From: Nereocystis luetkeana
Taxonomy: Eukaryota > Sar > Phaeophyceae > Laminariales > Laminariaceae
Assembly: GCA_031213475.1 (NCBI GenBank)
Contig: JARUPZ010000003.1
Span: forward strand, 12,591,580 to 12,655,579
DNA: 64,000 nucleotides
Reading direction: 5' to 3'
Position numbers and translations under genes: made by a program. Shown here piece by piece: positions 31,716 to 42,240 of the stretch. How positions within the stretch are numbered: position 1 is the first letter of the stretch; each line of letters begins with the position of its first letter. The notes beneath the pieces were generated by a model. That model saw only the letters and a program-made list of their open reading frames with translations, was not told the origin of the DNA and did not search any database.

Positions 31716-31935
31716 CGTACCAGGTACGTTTAGTCCTCCCCACTATGCTGTAAACGTACCAGGTACGAAATACAGTAGTAGCCCCCGCACTAGCCTGTAG
31801 AGGTGCCAGGTACGAGCATACAGCAGCTATCCGCACTGTGCTGTAAACGTGCCAGGTACGAAGAACTTTAGTCTTCAACACTATGCTTTAGACGCACCTG
31901 GTACGAAGTACAGTAGTGCGTATGCTGTAAACCCG
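31716..31935. repeat. Minisatellite 'gtgctgtaaacgtgccaggtacgaag'
   Basis: Four units of about 55 bp, each with accaggtacga or gccaggtacga, a tacagtagt-like word and tgctgtaaac. Confidence 0.88.
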
Positions 31936-34037
31936 TAGATGCACGCAAGCGTCCGTGGATTTGTCATTTTGTGTTGCGTGTGTGAGGGCGGGTGGGGGGT
32001 ATGGAGGGGTGTTTGTGTGTGTGTGGGGGGGGGGCGTACTCATTTGTTGCTTGCCTTATGTCATTTGACCATCGACCACGCATCGCTTTCGAGACGGGGT
32101 ATGGGGTACGGTCCTGGCTGCAGATGCCTCGGTATCGAAACGCCGTGTGTTTCAGTGATTGCGCTATTGGTGTTGTAGGGTTTGGCCGCCGATAGAGAGC
32201 GTCGAGTACTTCCAAAATTATACTCTCGGGACCCCTGGGTATCTACTCGAGTATGACCAAAAGAACCAGGTTGGGTACCCGGGTATGTATCCCAGAGGGT
32301 ATACCTGACTAAATACGTACTGCCCTTGCAATAGCGGTACTGCCGGCGGAGCGAACGAACCACATTGTTTGCTGCCGCAGAAGGGCGAACTTGTGGCGGT
32401 GATGGTCGTAAATAACGGCTGCCGATTGTCGGGGGGCGTAGCGTATCTCGTGGGAGTAAAGGGGCGGTGCTGCCCGCTCCCTGGCTTCGTGGTGCTTGGG
32501 ACGACGTGCGTTCGGGGACTTTTTCGTGCCGCTAATAGGGCGTTATCGCGTTACACCCAGGAGTCGTTTTAGTTCCGTCGCAAACTACGTACGAGTATCT
32601 CGCTCTTAATTCAAAGTAGTTTACTTCTGCACACTCTTTCACTCTATGAATGATTCAAAGTGGTTTGGGCCCGGAACGTGCCTCAGTTGTTAATGTCGAG
32701 AGGGCTTAACTGCTGCTGCTGTCTGCCTCGTAAGGCCTCGCTAATGGCGGACGTGCCGAAAATGGGCACAGAGCTTGTTAATTCGGCAAACATCGGGCGC
32801 GAGCATACCGAAGATGTACGCGCGGTGGTGGTGGGGGTGGTGGGTGGGTACATGGGTGGGTGCGTGGGTGGTGTGGTTGTCCTGGATATGTATGGTGCGA
32901 GGCGCCGCGTTACACTGATGCCAACGATAGATGGGGCCGCCGTGTATCTTACGAGTACAATGATACCGCTGCCCTTTTCTTGCGTTTTACGGAAGGACGT
33001 AAACGAGGTATAGATGCTGACGTTTCTCTATACTACGCAGCCGCGGGGAGGGTGCGTTTTGGCTAAAACAAGCGTCTCGCCACGAAACAATTTATATTCT
33101 ACACATTCTACGCCATGAACCGCCGTGTAATCTGCGTTTGGAGCGATGGTTGTTGCGAGGGAGCATTCCCCGGTTTTCTGGTTTCTTCTGTAAGCTAAAA
33201 GCAAAACGTTTCCGCCTCGAAAACTCCATAAAGCGAAGTACTGGCGAGTTCTACGCCAGTTATCGGTACATACATACCAGGCATTTGCGTTTCAGCAGTT
33301 CAAGTCGCGAAGAACCTTCGGTACACAGACTCGTATGCATCTCCCCGGCATTCTATTAATAGTATACCGTTTTCTGCCTGAACGGGTTTCTGTCGAACGG
33401 CTATTAGTTTACCAGAAAATGTGGTACAAATCTGCGCGGATATGGAAGGACCGTTTGGGTATTTTAATACATCAACAAGGCTATCGATAAACGTCCCGTG
33501 TTTTTCGGTGGACTTCGTGCGAGCGTCCAACTTTCATACTTAAGCAGTACGGGTACACCTGGGACAAACACAGCAACGCATATTGTTGTCGCTGTGCTCT
33601 ACAGTCCCATACTTCAGTCGTATGCGTATACCTGGTACTACACGAGCACTCCTACTGCCTTGCACACCATTGGTTTCGTCTCCCACCCGAACAGGGATTC
33701 GGCGTACCAGTCGGGAACAGACAATGGTTACTGTATCACATAACAAACGATACTGCGTGCGATAGACACATCATCACGCCCTCGCCACCAACCACATTGT
33801 CCTCAGGTCACCGACCTTTGCTCATTCCCTCGTGTACGTGTACACCTAACCTAAGGCCTCTGCAACCTAAACTAAGATATTCAGAAAAAGACTATAGACC
33901 GACCAGGTGCTACGCACCCCTTCTCCACATTCGATCCCTAACGATTGACGCCCTGACCGAAAGCGACGGAAGTCGATAGCTAGCCGATAAACGCAAACAA
34001 GCGGCCGGCGGCAATTACTAGTACGAGATTCCGGGGG
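31936..34037. other. Intergenic sequence without recognised genes
   Basis: It holds one reverse family F copy (32,030-32,110) and the tail of the acccgggtatatactg element (32,214-32,325). Open frames up to about 117 codons show no recognisable domain or splice pattern. Confidence 0.6.
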
Positions 34038-34043
34038 ATGTTG

Positions 34044-34079
<36 letters not shown>

Positions 34080-34115
34080 TTAATACTACTACTATACTAC
34101 TACTATACTAATACT

Positions 34116-34229
34116 ATTACGGGAGACCATAGCTAATAGGACCTATGGTATACATAAAAACCTACCAGGTATATATTTAACTATTTTTACCAACAACATT
34201 TGGTCATATTAACTATGGTCCCCCGTAAT
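34116..34229. mobile_element. Foldback element, family A, in CTA array (copy 1)
   Basis: A 114-bp copy flanked by cta repeats on both sides. It is almost identical to the 34,534 copy, flanks included. Confidence 0.92.
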
Positions 34230-34283
34230 ACTACTACTGCTCCTACTACTACTATTACTATACTACAGTACTACATACAGCAG

Positions 34284-34317
<34 letters not shown>

Positions 34318-34349
34318 GCTACTACTACTACTACTACTACTACTATTAA

Positions 34350-34497
<148 letters not shown>

Positions 34498-34533
34498 TTA
34501 ATACTACTACTATACTACTACTATACTACTACT

Positions 34534-34647
34534 ATTACGGGGGACCATAGCTAATAGGACCTATGGTATACATAAAAACCTACCAGGTATATATTTAACT
34601 ATTTTTACCAACAACATTTGGTCATATTAACTATGGTCCCCCGTAAT
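34534..34647. mobile_element. Foldback element, family A, in CTA array (copy 2)
   Basis: Same element as at 34,116. Shared downstream flank actgctcctactactact shows that the element plus flank was copied as a block of roughly 170-200 bp. Confidence 0.92.
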
Positions 34648-34790
34648 ACTACTACTGCTCCTACTACTACTATTACTATACTACAGTACTACATACAGCA
34701 GTACTACTGCTGCTACTACTACTACTAACTACTACTACTGCTACTACTATTAATACTACTACTGCTACTACTATTAACACTACTACTCGT

Positions 34791-34829
<39 letters not shown>

Positions 34830-34851
34830 TTCATACTACTACTCCACTACT

Positions 34852-34870
34852 ATTACGGGTGACCATATTA
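34852..34870. mobile_element. Family A left-end fragment at the retroelement junction
   Basis: attacgggtgaccatatta is the first 19 bases of family A, after which the sequence changes to the gag-like region. The matching right part (aataggacc onward) is found 2.7 kb away at 37,601. Confidence 0.7.
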
Positions 34871-36783
34871 AACCATTACCGGCGGGCCGGGGCCCCGACG
34901 GGGCGGATGACCGCATACGTGTCGAAAAAGCAGGCAAAGAAAAATAGTTTTCGCCGTTGATGGCAGGTGTCTTATTATGCGCGAGAGTCTCAAAAACCAA
35001 CCACTTGGCGTCCAAAGTACCAAACGGCCTCGACACCGTAACCAAAACTCCCGGGTACAGCGTGGGCATCAAGCTGGGGAACTGCTCGTTCACTGCGATC
35101 CGAACAACCTTCAAAACAACTTCCACCCCCGGTGCCAAAACACGCTCAGTCCCCGTCGCTGCCGACACTACCCCTCGAAAAGCACGGCTAAAATCGCAAA
35201 AGGGGCCCCGTTAGGTACGCCTAAATGATGAAACTTGGTGTAGCTGGCTCCCGTGTCAGTGCGGTCGAAGTGGTTGCTCAGCAACCTCAGGAGGAGCGTC
35301 AACGCTTCAGGTCCCGTCGATCCGGCTGCGAGGGCGTGCGACACCTGCCCAAAACAATCATCCATCAAGGTAGTGAGGGGGGCGGTCGTGGGCTTGTCAG
35401 GTGCGATGGCGCGCGCGAAGGATTTCTTGAGGGGGTACTCCCAACCGGCGATCCAATCGGTAGAACTAAGGCCTTCGTGGCTGCCATCGTTGCACAACAT
35501 GAGAATATCAGACGTGGAGGCCTTAAACGAACGAGTGAGTTGCTGCGCGGCATCAGAAGGGTAGATCGAGGAGGGAAAATGTATATAACAGAAATGCGTG
35601 AAATATCCTTCAGTCCCAGGTGTTTGTACGCCCGTTGGACGTCTGCAGTGTGATTTTTCGTGGCGGCGGCGGCTGAGTCGATCGCCGTCGTGCGGGCGTG
35701 GACAAGGATAGACGACACGGGCATGGGGCGGTCATCGGATATGGTCAAGCGGCCAAGAAGCGCGGCGGAGGGAGCAACTTGCGCCAGCGAGGGAACCACT
35801 TGCCTCTTAGAGCCAGTGGTGACCTCGGGAACGGGGCTTTCGCCACTGCCGTCCGTGGAGGACCTCGAAGAGTGGCCTGATAAGCGTCTCCCCGCGGGCG
35901 GCAATTCCAATTTTCCCCGTCGCTCGAGCTGTCCTCCCTGGCCTCGGTTTCTTCCACGTCCAGCCACGTGTCGCCGAGAAGTGGCCCAGTCCCAATATGT
36001 ACCCTGCCCGCGGTGGGACCTGCCCTTATGGCCGGCCGAGTCTCCTCCCCCGCTCGGGCGACGGGCGTTCCGCCGCGCTCCCCGCGGCGGATGCTAAAAT
36101 GGCGGACCAGTGCTGGAGAATGGCTGCCTTGTCCGGTGAAGCGAGGGATGTCCATGCCCCAGGCAGTCGGGGGGGCGGGGCTTGGGCACCGTCCGGTTCC
36201 TAGGTCGCCAGTCATGCGTCTTTCGTGGTAGCCAGCCGTTCGTCCTCTGAGTTAGGGGGGCTCGAAGTTCACGGCGTCCGCCAGCGTCGTGGAGCACGGG
36301 AGTTGGGGTGTCCTCTCTCCCGACGAGGGAGAGGAGCCGTACGTCCTCAGACCGCTGGTAGACCTGGCGGGGCTGGGTGGCTCCTCCCTTGCTTTATGTG
36401 TCCGTGACATGCTGAGCCGGGGATGGGCGGAAGGCCCGGAAAAGTCTTGAACGAGGTCCGTCTGCCGGAAGCTGCTCGAGCTTCGTCTTGGGGGTCCAGC
36501 CGAGGCTCTGGCTCCTCGTGCGGGCGTGCTGTACATGGCGCGCGATCTACGTCGCCATCATGGGGCTCCTGCTGAGACACACGCTCCGCTTGGTGGTCTG
36601 TTGTACAAGGCACTCGATCTCCATCGACGAGCCTTGGGCGGGGGGGGGCTGAGGGACTCTGGGCCTCAATGTCTCGTCCACCATGAGGGGAAGCAGACCC
36701 TCCCTCCTCATGAGTCTCCATCGTGCAGTGGGTGGAGCAAACTTACTCCAGAAAAGCAAGCGGTTCGAAATGAGTGAGAACAA
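34871..36783 (-). pseudogene. Decayed gag-like region of an LTR retroelement
   Basis: Read leftwards from the 36,830 LTR end, the sequence has long open stretches in several frames. One at 35,168-35,500 (ending ASYTKFHHLGVPNG) continues in a different frame at 34,839-35,168 with TGTERVLAPGVEVVLKVVRI and NEQFPSLMPTLYPG. I cannot place these in a named family with certainty. Their position after an LTR and primer-site-like sequence, with basic low-complexity stretches and no RT motif, fits a gag remnant. At least one frameshift (near 35,170) separates the readable parts. No protease, integrase or RT is present, so the element is non-autonomous or truncated. Confidence 0.5.
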
Positions 36784-36829
36784 CTCGTACCAACAAAAAG
36801 GCGAAAAGTCCTACGCCGACGACGCCACT

Positions 36830-37110
36830 TGTTAAGATCACAGACAGCGGGACACTTTGTATCCCTGGGCAGGTCTGCCTATTAAGCCGGTACTCATTGG
36901 GACTCACATGCGTTGCTTGCTTAGAGATATAAGAGCAGCTTTATTCCTTTCGTACACGACGGAGACTGAGACCACGCTCGCTCGCGCCTCTCTGGAAAAC
37001 CCCTGGTTTTCCACCTAAGATACGCCTTCCAAGTACTACAAACGCGATCCCAGTGCCAGAACCCAGGTAATTACCGGGCTTTCCGCCTCATACAAAGCAG
37101 TATCATGACA
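36830..37110 (-). mobile_element. LTR-like sequence 1 (read leftwards)
   Basis: On the - strand it begins TGTCATGATACTGC and ends GATCTTAACA (TG...CA). It carries ggaataaagctgctc, an AATAAA-type signal, in the middle. Directly after its 3' end comes agTGGCGTCGTCGGCG, a plausible tRNA primer site beginning TGG. Length is 281 bp. Confidence 0.75.
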
Positions 37111-37331
37111 CTAGCCCACCCTTTGACGATTTCTTCCTGCTCCTTAAGGCTACGTATTCCTTTCATTTTTTTACCTACCTTGTCGGCTTCGTTGACTTGC
37201 CATTCAGAGGTAACCTGGTGTGGTAGTGGGTTTTGAGGAGCCACAGCTCCGACTCATGTTCTAGTTAGTAGAATCGGGGTTTCCATGAATTTCCCATAAT
37301 TTTGCATATACGGCTCGTCAGAGTGGGCTTG
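37111..37331. other. Spacer between the two inverted LTRs
   Basis: A 221-bp single-copy spacer. Both of its outer edges carry a G-rich word next to the LTR start (aaagggtgggctag on the - strand, cagagtgggcttg on the + strand), resembling a polypurine tract. This may mean both LTRs derive from 3' ends. Confidence 0.55.
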
Positions 37332-37602
37332 TGTTATGATACTGCTTTGTATGAGGCTGAAAACCCAATAATTACCTGGGTTCTGGCGCTGGGATCGTAT
37401 TTGTAGTACTTGGAAGGCGTATCTTAGGTGGAAAACCAGGGGTTTTCCAGAGAGGCACGAGCGAGCGTGGTCTCAGTCTCCGTCGTGCACGAAAGGAATA
37501 AAGCTGCTCTTCTATCTCTAAGCGAGCAACACATGTACGTACCAATGAGTACCGCAGACCTGCCCAGGGATACGAAGTGCCCCGCTGTCCGTGATCTTAA
37601 CA
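37332..37602 (+). mobile_element. LTR-like sequence 2 (read rightwards)
   Basis: tgttatgatactgctttgta to gtgatcttaaca, 271 bp, about 90% identical by eye to the reverse complement of 36,830-37,110. Together they form an inverted repeat with arms of about 275 bp. Confidence 0.8.
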
Positions 37603-37691
37603 ATAGGACCGACGGTAAACACGAAAACCCATATATTTCGCTTTTTTTACCAACAATATTTGGTGCTATATACTATGGTCCCCCGGAATAC
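37601..37691. mobile_element. Family A right part at the retroelement junction
   Basis: aataggaccgacggtaaaca to ctatggtcccccggaat, lacking the first ~19 bases. Those match the fragment at 34,852-34,870, so the LTR element appears to sit inside this foldback copy. Confidence 0.75.
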
Positions 37692-37706
37692 TGCTGTTGC
37701 TACTAC

Positions 37707-37798
<92 letters not shown>

Positions 37799-37806
37799 TT
37801 ATTATT
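37707..37806. repeat. (TTA)n array
   Basis: About 31 near-perfect tta units directly left of the TTC array. Short tta blocks also close the array at 38,090-38,100. Confidence 0.97.
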
Positions 37807-37807
37807 A

Positions 37808-38061
37808 TTCTTCTTCTTCTTCTTCTTCTTCTTCTTCTTCTTCTTCTTCTTCTTCTTCTTCTTCTTCTTCTTCTTCTTCTTCTTCTTCTTCTTCTTCTTC
37901 TTCTTCTTCTTCTTCTTCTTCTTCTTCTTCTTCTTCTTCTTCTTCTTCTTCTTCTTCTTCTTCTTCTTCTTCTTCTTCTTCTTCTTCTTCTTCTTCTTCT
38001 TCTTCTTCTTCTTCTTCTTCTTCTTCTTCTTCTTCTTCTTCTTCTTCTTCTTCTTCTTCTT

Positions 38062-38090
<29 letters not shown>
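37808..38090. repeat. Uninterrupted (TTC)~94 array
   Basis: About 283 bases of pure ttc on the + strand (GAA on the - strand). The open frames through it (poly-Ser, poly-Leu, poly-Phe, poly-Lys, poly-Arg) are artefacts of the repeat. Confidence 0.98.
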
Positions 38091-38092
<2 letters not shown>

Positions 38093-38100
38093 TTATTATT

Positions 38101-38272
38101 CTCTTGCCATCCGACAACGTGCAGCATGATCTTCAACATTGATCACTCCTTATTTTCCCGAAAGAAGAAAACCTCAGAAACAAAAGGAAACCCTCGCACC
38201 AAGTCTACCTCCCTTCTGTGCCAACTTTCGTCTTGTCTACTCCATGTGCTGTCCTTGCTCTTCCCTTCTCAA
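38101..38272. other. Short unclassified spacer
   Basis: No gene, repeat or promoter recognised between the triplet arrays and the family C element. Confidence 0.5.
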
Positions 38273-38377
38273 TAACCCCTTTAGAACTCCAGTCCCGTTT
38301 TGGAGACAATCCACTCAAATTCCAAGTATTTTTTCCCCAATTGTCCCCAAAACGAGACTGCAGTCCTAAAAGGGTTA
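38273..38377. mobile_element. Foldback element, family C
   Basis: taacccctttagaactccag faces gactgcagtcctaaaagggt. It abuts the 3' end of the RLE-type retroelement remnant. Confidence 0.9.
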
Positions 38378-39205
38378 AGTTCTATTGTTAAACTTTACGC
38401 TGCATCCAAGCTCCATCCCCACGAAACCGGTGTGGGTCCGTCGTCCCCCCCCTCCCCTGTTCCTTCTTCCTTCCTGACGGTCCCTAAGCTGGAGCTTGAA
38501 CCGCGACACCCCCCTCGAAATGGCGACCTGGGTGGTCACCGAGACGATTTGGAGCAGGCGTTCCTTCACCACCCCCTTCCTTGCCATCGACCCACCATCC
38601 CTCCTCCCCACGACGCTAGCTGCCCGCTGGTCGACGAAGTTGCTGCCCTCTACCCCGAGGCGCCCAAAGCATTCCACCGGTAAGGTGGCTAGTTTGTGGC
38701 TCCGCTCGTCGAAGGACACATGTCCCGGACGCTCGTAGATTTGGCGCTCGCGCGCCTCGGAGGTAGAAGCAGCTGATCCATCGTGATCAACGCTGCCTCC
38801 TCGCAGGTGGACCTGCGCTTGCGGGCCTGCATGGGTGACGTCCAGCAGGATGGGCGTTTCCCTGTATGCCCTGTTAGGAGCGTCCCGAAGACCTCCTTTC
38901 CCGACAACGACGCCCATCCGCAGGTTCCGGTCCGCAGTGAACGGTTCACCGCTCTCTACTTGGTGTGGGATTCCCAGCCGCCTCAGCGAGCGGGAGATCG
39001 CGTGAACCAACGGTTGATGCTGGTTTACCTTTGCCCCTGCTCTGGGACAGATGCGTGCGTGGCGTATGTCTACGTCGACTGCGTCGCAGCAGGGGTACCT
39101 CACTGCCACGTGCTCCTCGATGCTCATGAAGCGCCTTCCCATCCCCACGAACTCCGCTGCTGGTATGACACGGAGCGAGTATATGTTGGCCTCGCCCGAA
39201 GGCAA
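38375..39205 (-). pseudogene. Retrotransposon CCHC cluster and restriction-like endonuclease domain
   Basis: VRYPCCDAVDVDIRHARICP contains a Cys, Cys, His, Cys cluster (residues 39, 40, 49 and 53 of this frame), although the usual C-x2-C spacing is lost. It is followed by AISRSLRRLGIPHQVESGEP and TPILLDVTHAGPQAQV. The H...R.LG...E and LLDVT segments are where RLE proteins place their catalytic Glu/Asp; E84 or E87 and D122 are candidates, but I cannot confirm PD-(D/E)XK geometry by eye. The domain ends near CFGRLGVEGSNFVDQRA and VVKERLLQIVSVTTQVAISR. Confidence 0.65.
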
Positions 39206-39525
39206 GCAGTGGCTCCTGCTCCTTGTAGACTCCTGTAGCGAGCTTTGGTGAAAGCTTTGGTCTCGCTCCCCCCCAGCGGGTCGCCTGGTCCATGTGGGCG
39301 TGCAATCTCCGGTAGCCCCTCCAGCGCGGCTGTGTGTTCAGCGTGCCGACCCTGATTCACCAGCTTCCCCAACTTCTGTTGAGCCTTTCGGGAGTTGGTG
39401 GTTACGGCGTCATGCGCAGCCAGCATGTCGGCCTCAGGGGGCCTTGGGACCAGGTCCCCCTCTGCGCCCAGTCTCCATTCCAACCAAGATTCGGGGGCGA
39501 TGCCTTCCATCGCTTCCTTCGTCAC
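39124..39525 (-). pseudogene. Retrotransposon RT-to-CCHC linker
   Basis: Frame containing EADMLAAHDAVTTNSRKAQQ, KLGKLVNQGRHAEHTAALEG and GSETKAFTKARYRSLQ. It overlaps the endonuclease frame by about 80 bases in a different frame, so another indel lies near 39,200. Confidence 0.55.
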
Positions 39526-39579
39526 GTCCTACGTGTCCCGAATCTCTCAGCAATGATACTCGATTCAGGGGGGCCTCTC

Positions 39580-40443
39580 TTAACTCTGTCTTCTAGCGGA
39601 CCCGTGAGGTCTGCTAGAACCTCCGGCGGGATGCCCACCTTGCTCCCAATTGAGGCTGACATTCGCCTCGCTTCCGTCGACGGCAGCCCTAACCCTCCCG
39701 CTCCCGTAGAAAGGCGTGCTTGGGCTTGTTGGTACCTGGTAGGGTTTTAGAGTCAGTTGGCTAGCCGGGCACCCCTCCTGGGCCAACGACTGTGCGTCCG
39801 CCGCTCCCGGTAGCTCTAGGATATTTTCGTAGGCCCACTGAGCCCCGTTGTCGTCCCTTCGGCATGCTTCGAGTGATAGCCCCGGGTCCAGAGCCCTTTC
39901 GAGGTAGCCCGTCCGCTGCCCGAGGGATTCGACGGTGATGGCGGCCGCCGCTTGCTTGTCGGGCATGTAAGCAAGGCAGCGCGCAAGGTGGTCCGCGCCT
40001 CCCTCCCTCACTACGTCCATTGCTCGCCCCAGCACGTGTTCATCCGAGCCGATCGGGACACCCACCACCGTCACCCCGTCTTCGTCTGCGATGCGGACGT
40101 CAACGCTCTCCAGGAGCGATATCTCTTCTGCCGTCGGGACGTGTCCTTTGGGTGGTAGTGCTACGGTCTTGGCGGGGTTGACCACGATGCCGATGTCGTC
40201 TAGCTCTCGCCGTAGGAAGGCAAAAGTTCTAACCGTGTTGGCTGTGACCCCCATATGGCTGAGAGATACATCGTCCATGTAGGCGAAGGCCTCCACTCCT
40301 TCTCCCTCGAACTCCTGTCGGAAACGCTTCAGCCCCGGTCGCAACGCCAGACAGAACATTGCCGGCCCCATGGGGTCCCCTTGCTGGACACCGCTGGAGC
40401 GAGCGATCGTCCTGGTCTCCCCTGAGTCCATCCGGAAATACAC
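39580..40443 (-). pseudogene. Retrotransposon RT, catalytic half
   Basis: SSGVQQGDPMGPAMF at about residues 17-30 of this frame is RT block 4, and EAFAYMDDVSL at about 51-61 contains the catalytic YMDD. VVNPAKTVALPPKG is block 6 (the N..K.. pattern), followed by VTVVGVPIGSD (block 7). The open frame is 287 codons long but has lost its in-frame link to the other blocks. Confidence 0.88.
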
Positions 40444-40472
40444 GTCGGCGGGTCTTGTGCCGTAGCACTTGG

Positions 40473-40800
40473 CTACAAACGGCGTGAGCGCTGGGGCACG
40501 CGGTTGGCCGCCTCTTCAAGCACCGCCGTCCGTTTAACCGTGTTGAAGGCGTTGGAGCAGTTGGTTAGAACGACCCAGTTTCCCGTCTCGTGTAACGTCC
40601 TAGCCCTCAGTCCCACATGCTCCACTCCTCCGGGTACGGCGACCCCAAACTGCCTGACCTCTTGGTTGACCTCCTCCAATCGCGGCCGCCACTGTCGCAT
40701 AGGCCCCGCGGTGATGAGCCGCCTCCATGTCATGCCAACGCAAACCGGCCGGCCCTTTTCCCCCAAGGCAGTGAGGCTCGACTGCAAGAAGAGCTGCTAG
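40473..40800 (-). pseudogene. Retrotransposon RT, N-terminal blocks
   Basis: The frame reads KGRPVCVGMTWRRLITAG (RT block 1-2, the RPI...RL pattern), QFGVAVPGGVEHVGLRAR (block 2a), and WVVLTNCSNAFNTVKR, where D of the usual catalytic D..NAFN block is Asn or shifted. The frame then changes before the next blocks. Confidence 0.7.
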
Positions 40801-40931
40801 AATTCTGGCGGGAACGCGTCCGGCTCGTCGACGATTCTCCGCCAGAAGGCTGTCATGCCCTTTCCGAACTCCTCCCGCCCGATGTCGGTGTGCATGATGG
40901 ATTTCAGGTGCGCAAAGCGTTGAGCGTCGTT

Positions 40932-41815
40932 TCAAGGGCCTGAAAGGCCACTGCGGGAGCTGATGACGTCGAAGAGCACCTCGGAGGCGTACTCATCGTC
41001 AGGGCGCCACGGAGGGGCGTTTTCATCTTCCACCTCGGTGGCGGTCGCCAACACTGTAGCCGCCGCCGCGGAAACTGCGGCGCGATCTTCGGAGGGGAAC
41101 TTGGTCACCAGTGTGCTCCACGTCGCCTCGCTTCCAGCTGATCGTGGCTCTGCCAGCAGGTTGCGAGCTGCCACTTTAACCCCTCCCGCGTGGCGACACG
41201 CCGACGACGCCCGTTCGATCTTCGTCTCCTCCGAATCTTCTTGGGCGACATCCCGTCGCCTCAGATCCCCTCCCCTGGTGCATGCTATCAGCCATGTGGG
41301 AGCAGGAGCACTATGCCCCCGCTCTCCACCAACGCGAACCTCTGCTGCCTCTTGATTCGACCGTCCGGTGAGTGGAGCAGGGCTGGCATAAGGTACCATA
41401 ACTTGATCGCCCGTAGGAGCGAGTTCGGCGTCGCCGACTCTCGGTTCGGCCTGTGCTCACCCATAGCGTGGTTGAGGATGCCGAGCACGTGAATGCTAAG
41501 GCGCGCGTGCGCGCCAGCCAACTGCGGGTGCACTGTTTTCCCGGTTGCAACACGTTGGCCCAGGTCATCGAAGGAAACGGCATCAAGTGGTGGCCCTATA
41601 CCCAGGCTGTTCTGGTCCCACCCGTACCAAAGCCCCCGGCTGCGAAGGTCTTCATCACCTATGGTCCCCCCTCCCATCCTCGCGGCCCGATTACGAATCC
41701 CCGGGTTCGCTTGGACCGCTGCCTGCAGTGCTTCCCGTCTTGGATGCTGTGCTCCGCAATTGACTGCTGGGCAGCGGAGAGGTGCCGGTGCTGCGCCTCT
41801 CGCAAGGGCCTCCAC
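40932..41815 (-). pseudogene. Retrotransposon N-terminal segment
   Basis: Two overlapping frames carry the readable parts. IKLWYLMPALLHSPDGRIKR and QQRFALVESGGIVLLLP are in one frame (41,288-41,815). GGVKVAARNLLAEPRSAGSE and a following Ala-rich stretch are in another (40,932-41,399). The change falls near 41,290. I do not recognise a named domain here; the part nearest the RT resembles the helical lead-in of RLE-type elements. Confidence 0.55.
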
Positions 41816-42168
41816 TACCTATCATCAGTAACCGCGAGTAATTAATACTATTAGTACGAGTATTTCTCCGAGTACAACTTTTTTCTTCATATATACCAGG
41901 TGCAGTATACGTATATTCTCTTCTTTTTCCCATCGCTTTCACTTTTCCGGCTTAATAACTCGTACCAGGTAGGAGGTTTTACCCTACGCGGTCTTTTTCT
42001 GGACACGCCGAGGGCACTGGTGTCGTCCCTCCTCCCCCCCTGGTACGTGCCTTCATTTTTATCACGCATAGGCTTCAGCATTCCACACTGATGCTCGCCG
42101 ATTTCATCGATGTAGCTACTACAGCAGTAGTAGATCAATTTGTTTGCAAGAAAAAGTCCTCATGAGTA

Positions 42169-42240
42169 CACTCGGCGAGACTTGAACCCACGAAATTGAT
42201 CTTATTCATAGTGGGCACGCGGACCACCTGCACTACAGTA
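42169..42240 (-). tRNA. tRNA-like sequence (pseudogene or SINE head)
   Basis: On the - strand, tagtgcaggtgg (A-box-like) and gggttcaagtctc (B-box GGTTCAANTC) are spaced as in a tRNA, and GTGGG/CTCGC forms a five-pair T stem with two G-U pairs. The 7-bp acceptor stem does not pair, so a functional tRNA is unlikely. A tRNA-derived SINE head or pseudogene fits better. Confidence 0.35.

Larger units (their letters stand above)
38375..41840 (-). mobile_element. Decayed non-LTR retrotransposon, RT then CCHC then restriction-like endonuclease
   Basis: Reading leftwards, the order is an N-terminal region (41,815 to about 40,930), reverse transcriptase blocks (40,800 to 39,580), a spacer, then a Cys/His cluster and an endonuclease-like domain (39,205-38,375). 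RT upstream of CCHC plus a C-terminal nuclease is the layout of R2-like, RLE-type non-LTR elements, as opposed to APE-type L1 elements, which carry the nuclease in front. At least three frame changes break the reading frame, so it is dead. No LTRs or target-site duplication were identified. Confidence 0.72.

Noticed and set aside
36225-36407. Short + strand frames over the gag-like region
   Set aside because: Shadows of the - strand gag-like sequence, with no independent evidence.
37428-38275. Long poly-Ser, poly-Leu, poly-Phe, poly-Lys and poly-Arg frames
   Set aside because: They are translations of the TTA/TTC array in different frames and carry no coding signal.
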